From Ligula intestinalis (taxonomy: Eukaryota > Platyhelminthes > Cestoda > Diphyllobothriidea > Diphyllobothriidae), in NCBI GenBank assembly GCA_036362985.1, contig JAYGXS010000006.1, positions 11,373,041-11,437,040 of the forward strand: a stretch of 64,000 nucleotides of DNA, given 5' to 3'. Positions 54,426 to 64,000 of the stretch are shown here, in pieces. A model generated the notes under the pieces. It did not search any database and had not been told where the DNA came from. It saw only the letters and a list, made by a program, of their open reading frames with translations. Position 1 is the stretch's first letter; each line of letters opens with the position of its first letter. Made by a program: the position numbers and the translations under genes.

Positions 54426-57280
54426 TTCAACAGGGTGGGTGATCCTGAATAATGACCTAATGGCAAAGGGAACAAGGATATCGTCCGACGGAATCCTCTA
54501 ACAGCTATGATTATAGCCCGAGTCAAATATACGGGCGAGGGACCAATAATAGGGAGATGGGCCTGGACGGGCTTGCATCCAGACCAACCTCTCTTATCTG
54601 TCTTCCCACCGGGCGACTTCTCTGTATATCGGCAAAGTGAACTAGGTGAGCGACTGTGTTCTGATATCAAGTCCGAGTTCATATGACGCATATTGTGTAT
54701 TAGCTCGGGAAAATTGCGTAAACTCACAGGTTAACTGGGTTTATGGAAGTGAGCCCCGGATTGCACTGGAACATTTGCCTTATTATAGCTGTCAATTGTG
54801 CAAATTGTGACTCCTCATATTTGGGCCCGATAAGGAGGAGGAGGCGAGGGAGCGCATAAGAAAACGATCTCTATGCAGATCAGATAGCTTTTAAATCAAA
54901 ATCCAATCTTACAGTAAGCCATGGTGGAGGACGATGCAGCTACTGACAACCGAAAAAATGGGTCGATTAGTTTTAGCCTTTTGTTACTTCCGATTTTGAG
55001 ATAACGAACACGCCATGGTCTTAAAATGTGGCCGCAGGGCCAAGCAAATCTCTGCTGTGCAGCGCTAACAGCGTGAAATTGACTTTTCTGAATTGAAAAG
55101 GGCGACCTATTTGCTCGACAAAATTGCTGCAATTGTCACCCTTTCCACTGGGCTCTTTTTCGCATAACTAGCTACATTGTACTTTGTACCGGTTTTTTCT
55201 CCTCAACAGCTAATGTCGACGGCAAATCCTGTTGCAGTGGTCGCTGCTGCTCGCCGCCTTGTTAACTTTTGACGCCGCAGATGAGGTCACTCAGAGCATA
55301 TGATCTCGCGCGAAGCCATTTTACGGCATGCCTCGGCCTAGACGCACTGACGCCCGACCTATTAACACGCCCATGCCAGTGCGTTACCTCGCGCGGTTCA
55401 ACCAACGACCTTCAAGGCTGAAGACAACGGTGGCCGCTCAAATGTCTGGCCCCAGGCATGACTCCGGACCTTGCCCGCCTTGCAGCTGGACGTGAGCACT
55501 AATAATCAAACTACCCTCCTTTCCATTGGTACAGAATGTACTCCTCCTACTAATACTCTGGCCTTCTAAAAACTTTTCTCAAATCCTAGGGAACCGGGCC
55601 TGGAAGATCGTAACCGTTAGGGTTAAACCTACTTAGCCTTAACCTCGACTCTGGATACTTTCGCTGAGTGACGGTGTGGGGTGGAGTCGGAGTCCGGGGT
55701 TGGAATTATTTGGTGAAATATGCATGAACATATAACAGACGCGGCTACAGTCCAGATGGTTGAGCCAATAATTAAATAGTCAGTTGGTCAAATTCCCCTC
55801 CTCTCTCTTAAAATGGCGTGCTTGAGCAGACGTTCTGTTAATAAGATGGTGTGCAGAACACGCGACAGAGGGAATATCCCATTAAAAACTCCGGAAAATG
55901 GAAGAAGCGTCTATCGTGCTTAATGGTAATTACCTTGCTAGAAAAGCACTGATGGCTCACATAGATTAGGCAAGGCGAATCGATGACACAGTGGGGGAGG
56001 GACGCTCAGTAGGACGCTGCGTAACACGTACTCACCCTATCTTTACTACCGTTTGCTCTTCATGATACGAAGCATTTCATGTCTGCCCCGTCGACTCCTG
56101 TATAGCATGGCGTAGGACGCTGTGAGCCCCCTTGGATTCCTCCATCTGCTTTGCTCAGCAGGTGATCTGAGCAAGCAGACGCGCAAGCATGTGTCCTTCA
56201 AGTAGACCACTTGGCTGAAGGCTTTTAATCAGTTCGTTCGATGTGTAATGTCAGCGACCATTAAGTGTGGTTCTTAGATCTTTTCTACTGAAAACAATAA
56301 CTCCTTAGTGTGTGCAAAGAGTGTATTCAAGTGGGAACACGGTGAAGCGAACTACTCTACTGAGGGAACTTAACGTACGTATGTATATTTAACATATTGG
56401 CAGCACAGACACTAGCTGAAAGCCTATACACTTGTTGTAAAACTACGCTGCACAACTGCGAGGAGTTTGGCTCATCAATGGTATCCCTAGTACTGCCTGT
56501 GTGTTTCCTTGTAGATACTTCAGTGAATAAGGAAGAAGGATTGTCAAGCAACAGATCCTAAGTTTTCGAGCACTTACAGGAGTCTATCGTCAGAGATAGG
56601 AAACGGCAACACCGATCAACTGTCGGGGGTCTTCAGGTCGTAAAGTGAGTAAACAGCGATGAAAATAGACAGAGCAATTATAGAGGCATGCATTACTTAA
56701 CTCTCAGTGATGTCACGGTCCGTCAGGGCGTCAGCAACGGAAAAAGGGGTCATTAAAGAGGATGTAGGCCAGTTTGCTGTGACAGTAGTCTGGGCGTGGC
56801 TGCACGTGCTTGCGCAAGACTCTTACGCCAGCGCCAATTCGATATATCGTTTGATTGAATTCCTGTCTGCTCACCAGTCTACAATCAATTCTCCGATCAC
56901 CATGTTTCCGGCGAGGGCGAGTACTCTGACGGCCTATTTCATGGGTATTGGCTGCAACTTAAATATCAAAATGTTGACTTTTATTTGCTTCAGAATTTGA
57001 TCTGGAAGCTGGGGAATATCAGCTTATCGAAGGATGTACAGGCACAGACCGAAATGCTTTGTGAATATATGAGACACAGTCGAGCAACTTCTGCGGAATA
57101 AGCGTGTGATAGTCACAGGCTGTAAAAAGGCACTGAGAGGGAATTACGTAAGTTCTACAATGCTCATTGTTAAATGAGCAATAATCATATGTCTCAACGA
57201 AAAACGCTTTTGGAGGAGGACAAAGCTGAAGTTTGTGTATCTTGTAGAAATTGGTACATAGTTAGACTGATTTGGGCTCT
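54426..57280. other. Unassigned sequence
   Basis: GC content rises at 55.2-55.5 kb without an identifiable gene. Short frames on both strands (54302-54727 minus, 56707-57000 plus) have no domain. Confidence 0.4.
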
Positions 57281-57284
57281 TCAA

Positions 57285-57475
57285 ACAATTGCAAGACAAC
57301 GAGTTAATGACTCAATGATTAGGCCGTTTGACTTTGATCAAACAGGTCGCGCGTTTGATGCTTGGGTGGGAGACAACTTGGGTTTGGGTACGACTATCTG
57401 ACGATGGCTAACAAACCAGAAATGGACACATCAGCCTCCCTTGTTTTGTCAGCAGTACTACCTGCCTATATTTCT
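57285..57475 (+). repeat. tRNA-derived SINE copy with head
   Basis: Head AATGACTCAATGATTAGGCC (A-box-like) and ACAGGTCGCGCGTTTGATGC (B-box-like); body GTTTGGGTACGACTATCTGA, CGATGGCTAACAAACCAGAA, CTCCCTTGTTTTGTCAGC. Confidence 0.6.
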
Positions 57476-57479
57476 GGCT

Positions 57480-58599
57480 GTTACGGTCAGATGAAAGTTA
57501 ATCAACGAACGTTTATCAACGATTTTGCAAAGTTCTTTATTCTTACCTATGCTTGCTGGAAGCAAGGATGTAAAGTGCAGATGGAGTAAACTTTCAGAAT
57601 TCCTGTATGGAGAAAGGTTCAGAAAAATTTGTATAAAGATAGCAGGCCAAATAATCGTTTGGTAATGGTTAATCCGAGGTCTGTCCGACGCACTTCTGTG
57701 CACAGAAGACCAGTTCGGAAAACCTTTGTTGCCAACTTTGTTGTCGTTAATACAGGCTGTTCAAGTAGTTTTGGGGTGCTATGTGGGATATAGTAAATTA
57801 CCCGGATAGTTACACCGAGATCCAAAAGTTTTCTGGAATCAATAATGCGTGCAAGTATAGTGCTGAGGTCGTTCGTACTACAACATTTTCTCTATTCGTT
57901 TGTATACGTGCTGAATCTTGTAACCAGTTAATTTGTCGCTGTTGTATATGAAACTTAACGCAGTGGAAAATTTCAATATACGCCCTATTAATCCAAACAT
58001 GCGTTACGTGTTCATCATTTTGATCGTGTTTTTATGGCGCGCTCTCAAGGAAGACTTGATATAATGACTCCTTTTGCAGTCCAATCAGATGAAATTTCCA
58101 CTTTTTCTAATACAGTGATCTCATTGCATTTACATCTTATCTCATAGGAACACAACAAGGATAACATTTTCCTGATATCGATTGAAATACTATTAGCGCT
58201 CTCTGGGCGGGTTTCCCTGGTAGTTCAGACTGTATTTCTGTTTTTGATATATTTCGTCAGCTGTCTTTTTCAGTAAATTCACAGAATTATTTCATTTCAA
58301 TATTTGATTTGGTAATTAAAAACAGAAAGGAATCGAGGTCATTTTTCAAAAGGTCTGACGTTGTACACTGTTGTAGTTGACTAATGTAGGCAGCTTTTGC
58401 GAATACTTTCCTTCACTGTTTTCCTGTGTGGTGTCCGTCGTTCTTCCAGGCCTCCATCATTTTTGTATGCATAAATATTTTTTGTTTACCATTAGGAAGT
58501 GTTAAGCTAACTAGTTATTTGGCAGTTTGACTGTCACTACAATGATAGGCTTGTGCAGTTGATTCCACACTCTCCCTCTTTCCCTACTCCCGTGAGTCC
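57480..58599. other. Unassigned AT-rich sequence
   Basis: No feature recognised. Confidence 0.45.
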
Positions 58600-61450
58600 G
58601 TTGCACATAAATGTAGGCCGATACAGCCGGTCCGCTTTTATTTCTTTAGCAAATCAAGGACTGATTACAGGTTAAGCAGATACACTGAAAGTTGTTGTGA
58701 AATGCTTTAAAGCTCCCATGTAATAGTGCAATTACAAAACTGTCGGCATTTCAAGCACTTCCTATTTCCCATGTGAAGGAATTTCAGAAAACGAACTTTA
58801 AATTACACAGAATTCTCACATTCGATTAAGTGAGAAGGGCGCGACAGTACTCTACTGGAGAATTTAGTCTCAGTAGACTGCACTTGCAAACATCCTTGGG
58901 CAACAGCCAACAATAGAACCTCACATCACTGACAGAAGAACGTAGTTGGGTTCTGCTATTGGCAGCTAGCTTGTCCCGTCTCATTTTCGTTCTCTAATCT
59001 TGACGTGAGAAGACAAACAGCATGCTAATAAATTATGACAAAAGTGGTGTGCTCACTGGATGGTAGCGAAGAAATGAGGCTACCGTTAGCTGCTGTGCAG
59101 AAATAGACTCGGGCTTTTTCAGCACAGTGACCAACACTTGCCTGTTGGCAAAAGGTCCCGAAGAAATTATCATCCTTTTTTGAGGGGCAAACTACAACGA
59201 TGCGTGTTCTCTCCCATGCAATGATGTGTCGTGCGTGAAGGCTATGCATAGCCAATCCGGATAAATGGTGAGGTCTCAGTATTACTACTTGGGGTACGTG
59301 AATCTGTGTGGAGAAGGACATTCTCATTTGACCACAGTATACGCTATCACACGCTTCGCATGGGATATTCTAGGCGATTTCTTTCTTATCGATATAGCTA
59401 ACACTATCCTTAGGTTATACCAGCTGGGCGCGTATATATGCCCTCCGTTTGAGCGCAACATTTATTTGTTATTTCTGCAAGTGTCTCTTCACAAGTTGTG
59501 ATACATTCCCTTATATAAGGAATGATCAGCCGTGTATATGCTTCTTGGCGCCTGAGTAGAACTATTAAATCTTCCTTTTCGTGGATTTTTGTTTGTGTCA
59601 GTGTACAAAGTCTCTGGGGATAAAACCATGCGCTGGTTGCTACGTAAAACGCTGCCTCAGTGCGCACAAATCGCAGATTCTCCTGTTATAAATTCGGCTT
59701 TTACGCAGCGGGAAAACGTTACATATACCGACGATAAATTGTGGGACGAAAGCTAAGGGTAAAATGTTAGCAAAATGTAAAATGCTCAGCCACAATCACG
59801 TAAAGTATTACTTAGTTAGCAGAACAGCTATCGCAGTACAGACCACAAATGCAAGTGAATTTTGAGGCTTTTTTTTTAATAGTACGGACCCTAGTGACTT
59901 TCTGTACAAAAACATAGGCCGTTACCACCAGTAAATTTTTATTTCCTTAGCAAACCGAGGGCTAATGATTTATTTCGTGAATGCACTTTTTGTAAGGGGT
60001 TTTGAAATTGTTTACGCAAACGACGCTTTTATTTGGCCACCTCTCATTAATTAGCACAATTATAAAAATTCCTGCGCTTCTAAAACTATTTTTTTCAAAA
60101 TAAATAAAAAAGAGAAGAGAATTCAACGCAAGAACTTGAAACTTAACCAAAATCTAACATTCAGGGTAAATTAAGAGAGTGACCGTATTCTAATGGCGAA
60201 GCAAGTCTAAGTAGGCTGGAGTTGCAAGCATTCCTAGGCAACAGCCAACAATAAAACCTCACATCACTGACAGAAGAAGGTACTGCACTTAGAAGCTGGC
60301 TTGATCTGCTTCATTTTCATTTGCTAATCCTGAGGTGAGAAGGCAAACAGTGGATTAATAAATTATGACGAAGTACGTGGGTAGGGAATTAATGACGCTA
60401 CCGTTGGCTGTTGTGCATGAATACACTCCATCTTCGTTGATGCACTCACCAATATTTGCATTTAGGCAAATAAGCTGTATTAATGCGTAAACAGATTGCC
60501 ATCATTAAATTAAAGACGTTGCACTTGGTAATTAGTTATGCATAAGGTGACGTCAAGCTGACGAAGAAAAAAATCATGATCGGCTAACCAGAGGCGAGGT
60601 AAAGTCAATAGAGGGCTATTGTAGATGAGTTCTTTCTTATCGAGATAGCTAACCTTTTCCTTTAGAATGTATTAGCCGGGCCAGTAAATAAGCCTTCCAT
60701 TTGAGTCTCGTTTTTTGTATTACCGCTAGTGCCTCTTGACAAATTCTGACACATTCCTTATATAAGTAATGGTTCACCATGTATTTGGTTTGCGGCGTCT
60801 TTGAAGAACTAACAAGCCCCTTTTATCTAGATTGATGTTGTTTCATTAATCCATGTACGAAAACTCTTGGGAATAGAAGCATCTGCTAGTTGCTACATGC
60901 AAGCTGTCTCACTGCACACGAATCATGAATTCTCCTGTAAGAAATTCGGCTTTTACGCAGTGAAAAAGTATCCTATACCGACAATAAATTATGGGAGGAA
61001 ACCTTACGGTTAAAAAATTGGTGATGCTTCCATTAAGAGACTACTTTATAAAATGTTCAGCCGCATTCATTTAAACTATTACTGATTTATAAGAACAGCT
61101 ATCACCGTAAAAGCCGCAAATACAAGTGAGTTTAAAGGCTTTTTTCCAAACATACGGTCCTTAGACACTTTATTTACGCAAATATGAGCCGGTGTATTCA
61201 GTCTGCTTTTATTTCCTTAGCAAACCGAGGGCTGATTATTGATTTCTAAACGCAATTCTTGCGCGGGGGATTGTGAAATAATTTCCGAAAATGACTCTGT
61301 CTCATTTTGCCCCACCTCACGTAATAGCGCAAGAACAAACCACCTGTGCTTCTACCACTACTTCTTTTCCAAACAAATAAAAAAGGGAAAGGAATTTGAA
61401 ACATAAAATTGAAATTACGAAATTTTATATTAGTAAATTCCTGTTCCCAA
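58600..61450 (-). mobile_element. Tandem PLE family d copies
   Basis: The string TTTATTTC-TTAGCAAA-C (with GA-GG(G/A)CT) recurs at about 58638, 59939 and 61208, a ~1.3-kb period. Between these, both complete units repeat the same order: CAACAGCCAACAATA-AACCT with CACATCACTGACAGAAGAA (58.92 and 60.26 kb), then GGCTACCGTTAGCTG-type sequence (59.08 and 60.40 kb), then TTCTTTCTTATCGATATAGC (59.38 and 60.63 kb). Orientation is minus, opposite to the copy at 41.6-42.9 kb. Confidence 0.75.
59150..59670 (-). pseudogene. PLE family d linker and GIY-YIG fragment in tandem copy
   Basis: Minus strand: LLRRQEAYTRLIIPYIRECI, TLAEITNKCCAQTEGIY, then IDKKEIA-NIPCEACDSVYC, GQM, and HLSGLAMHSLHARHIIAWER. The frame is broken between linker and nuclease. 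The protein matches the 42.4-42.8 kb copy closely. The same interval of the next unit (60.5-60.9 kb) has decayed beyond reading. Confidence 0.7.
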
Positions 61451-61454
61451 TAAG

Positions 61455-62040
61455 CGCAAAACGGAGGCGATATCTGTTTTATTGGGTACGATAAACGTCA
61501 GAGAACTAGTAAAAGCAGGCAGACCATTTAATATGCCAAAAGCCGACTACGTCGAAGGACAGCATATATTTAGATTACTCCTAATCTCCTGCGAATCCGA
61601 TGAAAGGGACAACCTCTCTAAGACCCGGCCGTTTTACAATCATGTGTCGCACGTAGAGATTTCTGCAGGACGGTGATTGACGCGTGAATTAATTAATATT
61701 GATAGTAGATTGCTGCTCATTGGCCGCTCATTCTCGTCCCCCACCCCGGACAGCTAAAAGCGGACTGGAGCGCAACGATTAAACAGTACTCGTATAAAGT
61801 GAAAAGCAGGCATCCCAAAAAATGGAATTTCAAGAAAAGGCGTCCGTTGGGAAAATCAATAAATGTATTCAATAAATTTTCGACACTGGTTCCCCAGGTC
61901 GTCGTCAGACACGAGAAAATGTGCAGAGAACACATTTGCATATATTTCTGAAATCTGACGATGAACTTGGGATCCAGTCTCGAAAATTTACTGAATAAAT
62001 GTACTCATTTTCCCAAAGGACATCTTTGCTTGAAATTAAC
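61455..62040 (-). repeat. PLE family d terminal foldback, second locus
   Basis: Counterpart of 40.14-40.63 kb in reverse. 61840-61920 is inverted relative to 61965-62035 (TTTTCGACACTGGTTCCCC against GGGATCCAGTCTCGAAAA). The minus-strand core CUGACGA (61907-61901), a 20-nt hairpin and GAAA (61880-61877) is intact, as at 40196-40226. Confidence 0.6.
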
Positions 62041-62199
62041 AGTACAAAACAGCCTGTATGTGCGTGCAACAAACTTGAACTGCTACCCGCCACATGCGAC
62101 AGACTTTGCCGAAACACGGAAACTGTGACCAAACTGAGCTTTGAATGCTTGCAAAAAGTAATGGTCCAGGTGATTGTCGAGAAGAATTAGATGGGATCG

Positions 62200-63290
62200 C
62201 TGGAAAAAGAACGTTGTTTGCCAGACGTTCTGGCTTCACCTATTTGGTGGTCATGTGTTCACTGGAGGGTAGCGAAGAAATGAGACTGCCTTTGGTTCCT
62301 GGGAATGAATAGACTCTGTCTTCTCTGACACATTGACGATCACTTGCCTATTAGCAATTTGTTTGACCTGTATTAATGAGTAACCATATTGCCATTATGG
62401 GATGATAGACTTGAAGTCCGGTAACAAGTACTACGTAAGGCGAGACCACCCATTTCAGTTGACACGCAGGATAGAGTGTCAATCCTATGCTAAAATTGTA
62501 CGATTCTTATTAGGCCATCCAACAGCTTGTATAACTGGGCTGCCTAGGTGTAGTGGTCGCACACTGTGGGTAACTTCAGTAGGCCTTTAGCCTACATGGA
62601 CGTTAGACACTTCCTCTTTGGGCAGTAATGTTTACAGCGTGTGCTGACATCCAGTTAATCACTGAGAGTTTTGTAACAAACAATTAAGGATCAGCAAAAT
62701 TTGGATAGATTCTATGAGGCACCTTGGTAAGTTTATTTTGGCGTGATTTTATAAATGTTCATTTTTCTTCACACCAAGTGCAAAACGGAGGATATATCTG
62801 TTTACTTATGTGCGATAAACGTTAGAGAACTGGTAAAAACAGACAGATGACTACGTCATAGGAAAATGCACGAAGGAACGGATGTCAAAAGAAAACCTGG
62901 TCCGGACGTCTGTTAGACCTTTAGCCTTAGTGGATCTTAGGCACTCACTTTCGAAAAACAGTTTTTTCGGTCTACAGCATGTGTTGGTCTCCAGTAAATC
63001 ACTGAAATTTTTAGTTAGAAACATTCGTAGTTCAGCAACATTTGGTAGATTCTATGAGGCACCATAATGCCTTAGTTCTGCATAATTTTCATATTTCTAC
63101 ATCTTCTGTTTTCTGTGAGCGCTAAACGGAGACGAGTTCTGTTTAATTGTGTGCTAATAACGCCAGATAAATCATTAAAACAGGCAGCTGATTTAACGCG
63201 CCAAAGGTTGACTACGCTGGAGGACTATGTCTGAAGGTCGTTTTTGTCGAAGGACAGCCTGGTTCGGACGCTATTCAAACTTTAGCAGTT
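62200..63290. repeat. Further family d repeats in tandem
   Basis: 62240-62370 repeats 59.05-59.17 kb (GTGTTCACTGGAGGGTAGCG). GAT-CAGC-A-CATTTGG-followed-by-AGATTCTATGAGGCACC occurs at 62690-62723 and 63030-63063. AAACGGAG followed by ATATCTGTTT-type sequence recurs at 61460, 62780 and 63124. The frames here have no domain. Confidence 0.55.
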
Positions 63291-63349
63291 TCGTGTTCAC
63301 CCAACAGAAACGCAAATTAGCCCACTGCTTAACGCAAAATCTTACAAAA

Positions 63350-63890
63350 AATGCTTCATAGACGCTATTGACATGGAGCTTAAGAAAATCCAGGACCTGC
63401 ATCGTGAGAATGGGTATCCTGCGAGATTCATCACCAAGGATATGTTGGAGCGAGAAATAAAGTCTGCCAAAACCACTGTAGAAAAGAAGATACTATTCCT
63501 TAAAGTGCTCCTTTTAAGATGATGAGACAAGCAAGGACCTGAACAGGTGCCTTGATTAAGCCGTGACATGAACCTTCCCAGCCGCGAGAGTTCGGCGCTT
63601 ATTTTCAGGCAACCCGGTCCTGCACGAGCGAGGTAAATACAGGTTGCCAGCTCAGAATATCTCCATGTGCATTTACTCATTTACTTGCTCCTGTAGAGCA
63701 GGTTATATCTGTCACGCGAGTCGTCGCTTGTCTAAAAGAATACTGGATCATCTCCTGCCATGGCTGAGCAAAGGTGAAATCATGAGCATAAACAGCGCAA
63801 TTTTCGGCCAACCTGCCCAAAGTCCTTGTGTCAGCACCTGCTAGCAACAGCAGAAACGACTGCTATCAGTTTTGTGCGCGCAAAGGACTA
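63350..63890 (+). pseudogene. PLE family b linker and GIY-YIG fragment
   Basis: Plus strand: IDMELKKIQDLHRENGYPAR, FITKDMLEREIKSAKTTVEK, ILFLKVLL, stops, then TFPAARVRRLFSGNPVLHER, CIYSFTCSCRAGYICHASRR, LSKRILDHLLPWLSKGEI and SINSAIFG. This is the RT-to-nuclease linker and GIY-YIG of family b; the GYIGR arginine is replaced (GYICH). The end near 63850-63900 corresponds to KSILCAQKN of the intact copies. RT is absent. Confidence 0.7.
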
Positions 63891-64000
63891 CCCAACAAGC
63901 TCCACGTCTGGCATGGCCCACAGCCATTTAGTTGCATGTAGTCGTCCGCGCTCTGTTAATCTTCCCCCCTCCCCTCTCCCAACAGACTGGCTCCATCAAA

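Noticed and set aside
1..64000. Bacterial operon, phage, CRISPR array or toxin-antitoxin system
   Set aside because: No regular spacer arrays, clustered long frames or ribosome-binding-site patterns; all evidence is for a eukaryotic repeat-rich region.

Overview
The window looks like repeat-rich intergenic DNA from a large metazoan genome, most probably a flatworm (tapeworm or fluke; this placement is inference). The reasons are very low coding density, AT-rich sequence with (TA)n microsatellites and assembly gaps, dense Penelope-like retroelements (PLEs) with GIY-YIG endonuclease domains, tRNA-derived short repeats, and a glycosyltransferase family 92 (GT92) type II membrane protein as the only convincing host gene. 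There is no bacterial-type operon, phage or CRISPR array.

Layout. 0-7.7 kb: unexplained AT-rich DNA with a PLE C-terminal fragment (1.1 kb), an old repeat trio (2.4-2.95 kb) and a ~510-bp tandem duplication (3.65-4.7 kb). 7.77-10.8 kb: a head-to-tail array of family 'd' PLE terminal units, the last with a GIY-YIG domain. 11.99-13.48 kb: the GT92 gene, an uninterrupted 498-codon frame. 14-16.7 kb: two family 'a' PLE copies. 17.03-19.51 kb: a family 'b' PLE with reverse transcriptase (RT) and GIY-YIG, bounded by ~730-bp inverted arms. 20.31-21.33 kb: a Tigger/pogo DNA transposon deletion derivative with TA target duplications and terminal inverted repeats. 22-31 kb: PLE debris, tRNA-derived SINEs, a tRNA-like sequence inside a foldback (24.64-24.91 kb), a hammerhead ribozyme candidate (24.33 kb), a 100-N gap, and a family 'a' PLE insertion (28.01-29.35 kb) flanked by 49-bp identical direct repeats. 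31-35 kb: PLE fragments. 37.6-39.4 kb: the most complete PLE (family 'c'). 40-47 kb: family 'd' pieces and a dispersed duplication. 47.7-58 kb: mostly featureless, with head-to-head SINEs (50.4 kb), a foldback with 13-bp flanking repeats (52.2-52.9 kb) and related copies. 58.6-63.3 kb: tandem family 'd' PLE copies. 63.3-63.9 kb: a family 'b' PLE fragment.

The unifying theme is one retroelement class. At least four PLE families (a-d, plus fragments called 'e') recur. In several loci the sense-oriented fragment is preceded by an inverted copy of its own tail. Near their termini many copies carry a motif built like a hammerhead ribozyme core: CUGANGA, a hairpin, then GAAA, often followed by the self-complementary ACGU. 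Such ribozymes are known from PLE terminal repeats. Here the same design appears in families a, c and d, in a small PLE-free repeat, and in an isolated 47-nt element beside a (TA)n tract, which suggests that non-autonomous ribozyme-bearing elements also move in this genome.

All PLE and transposase coding frames seen here are broken (stops, frameshifts or truncation). The GT92 frame is intact. Boundaries of degenerate repeats are by eye and approximate to tens of bases; no alignment or folding program was run.
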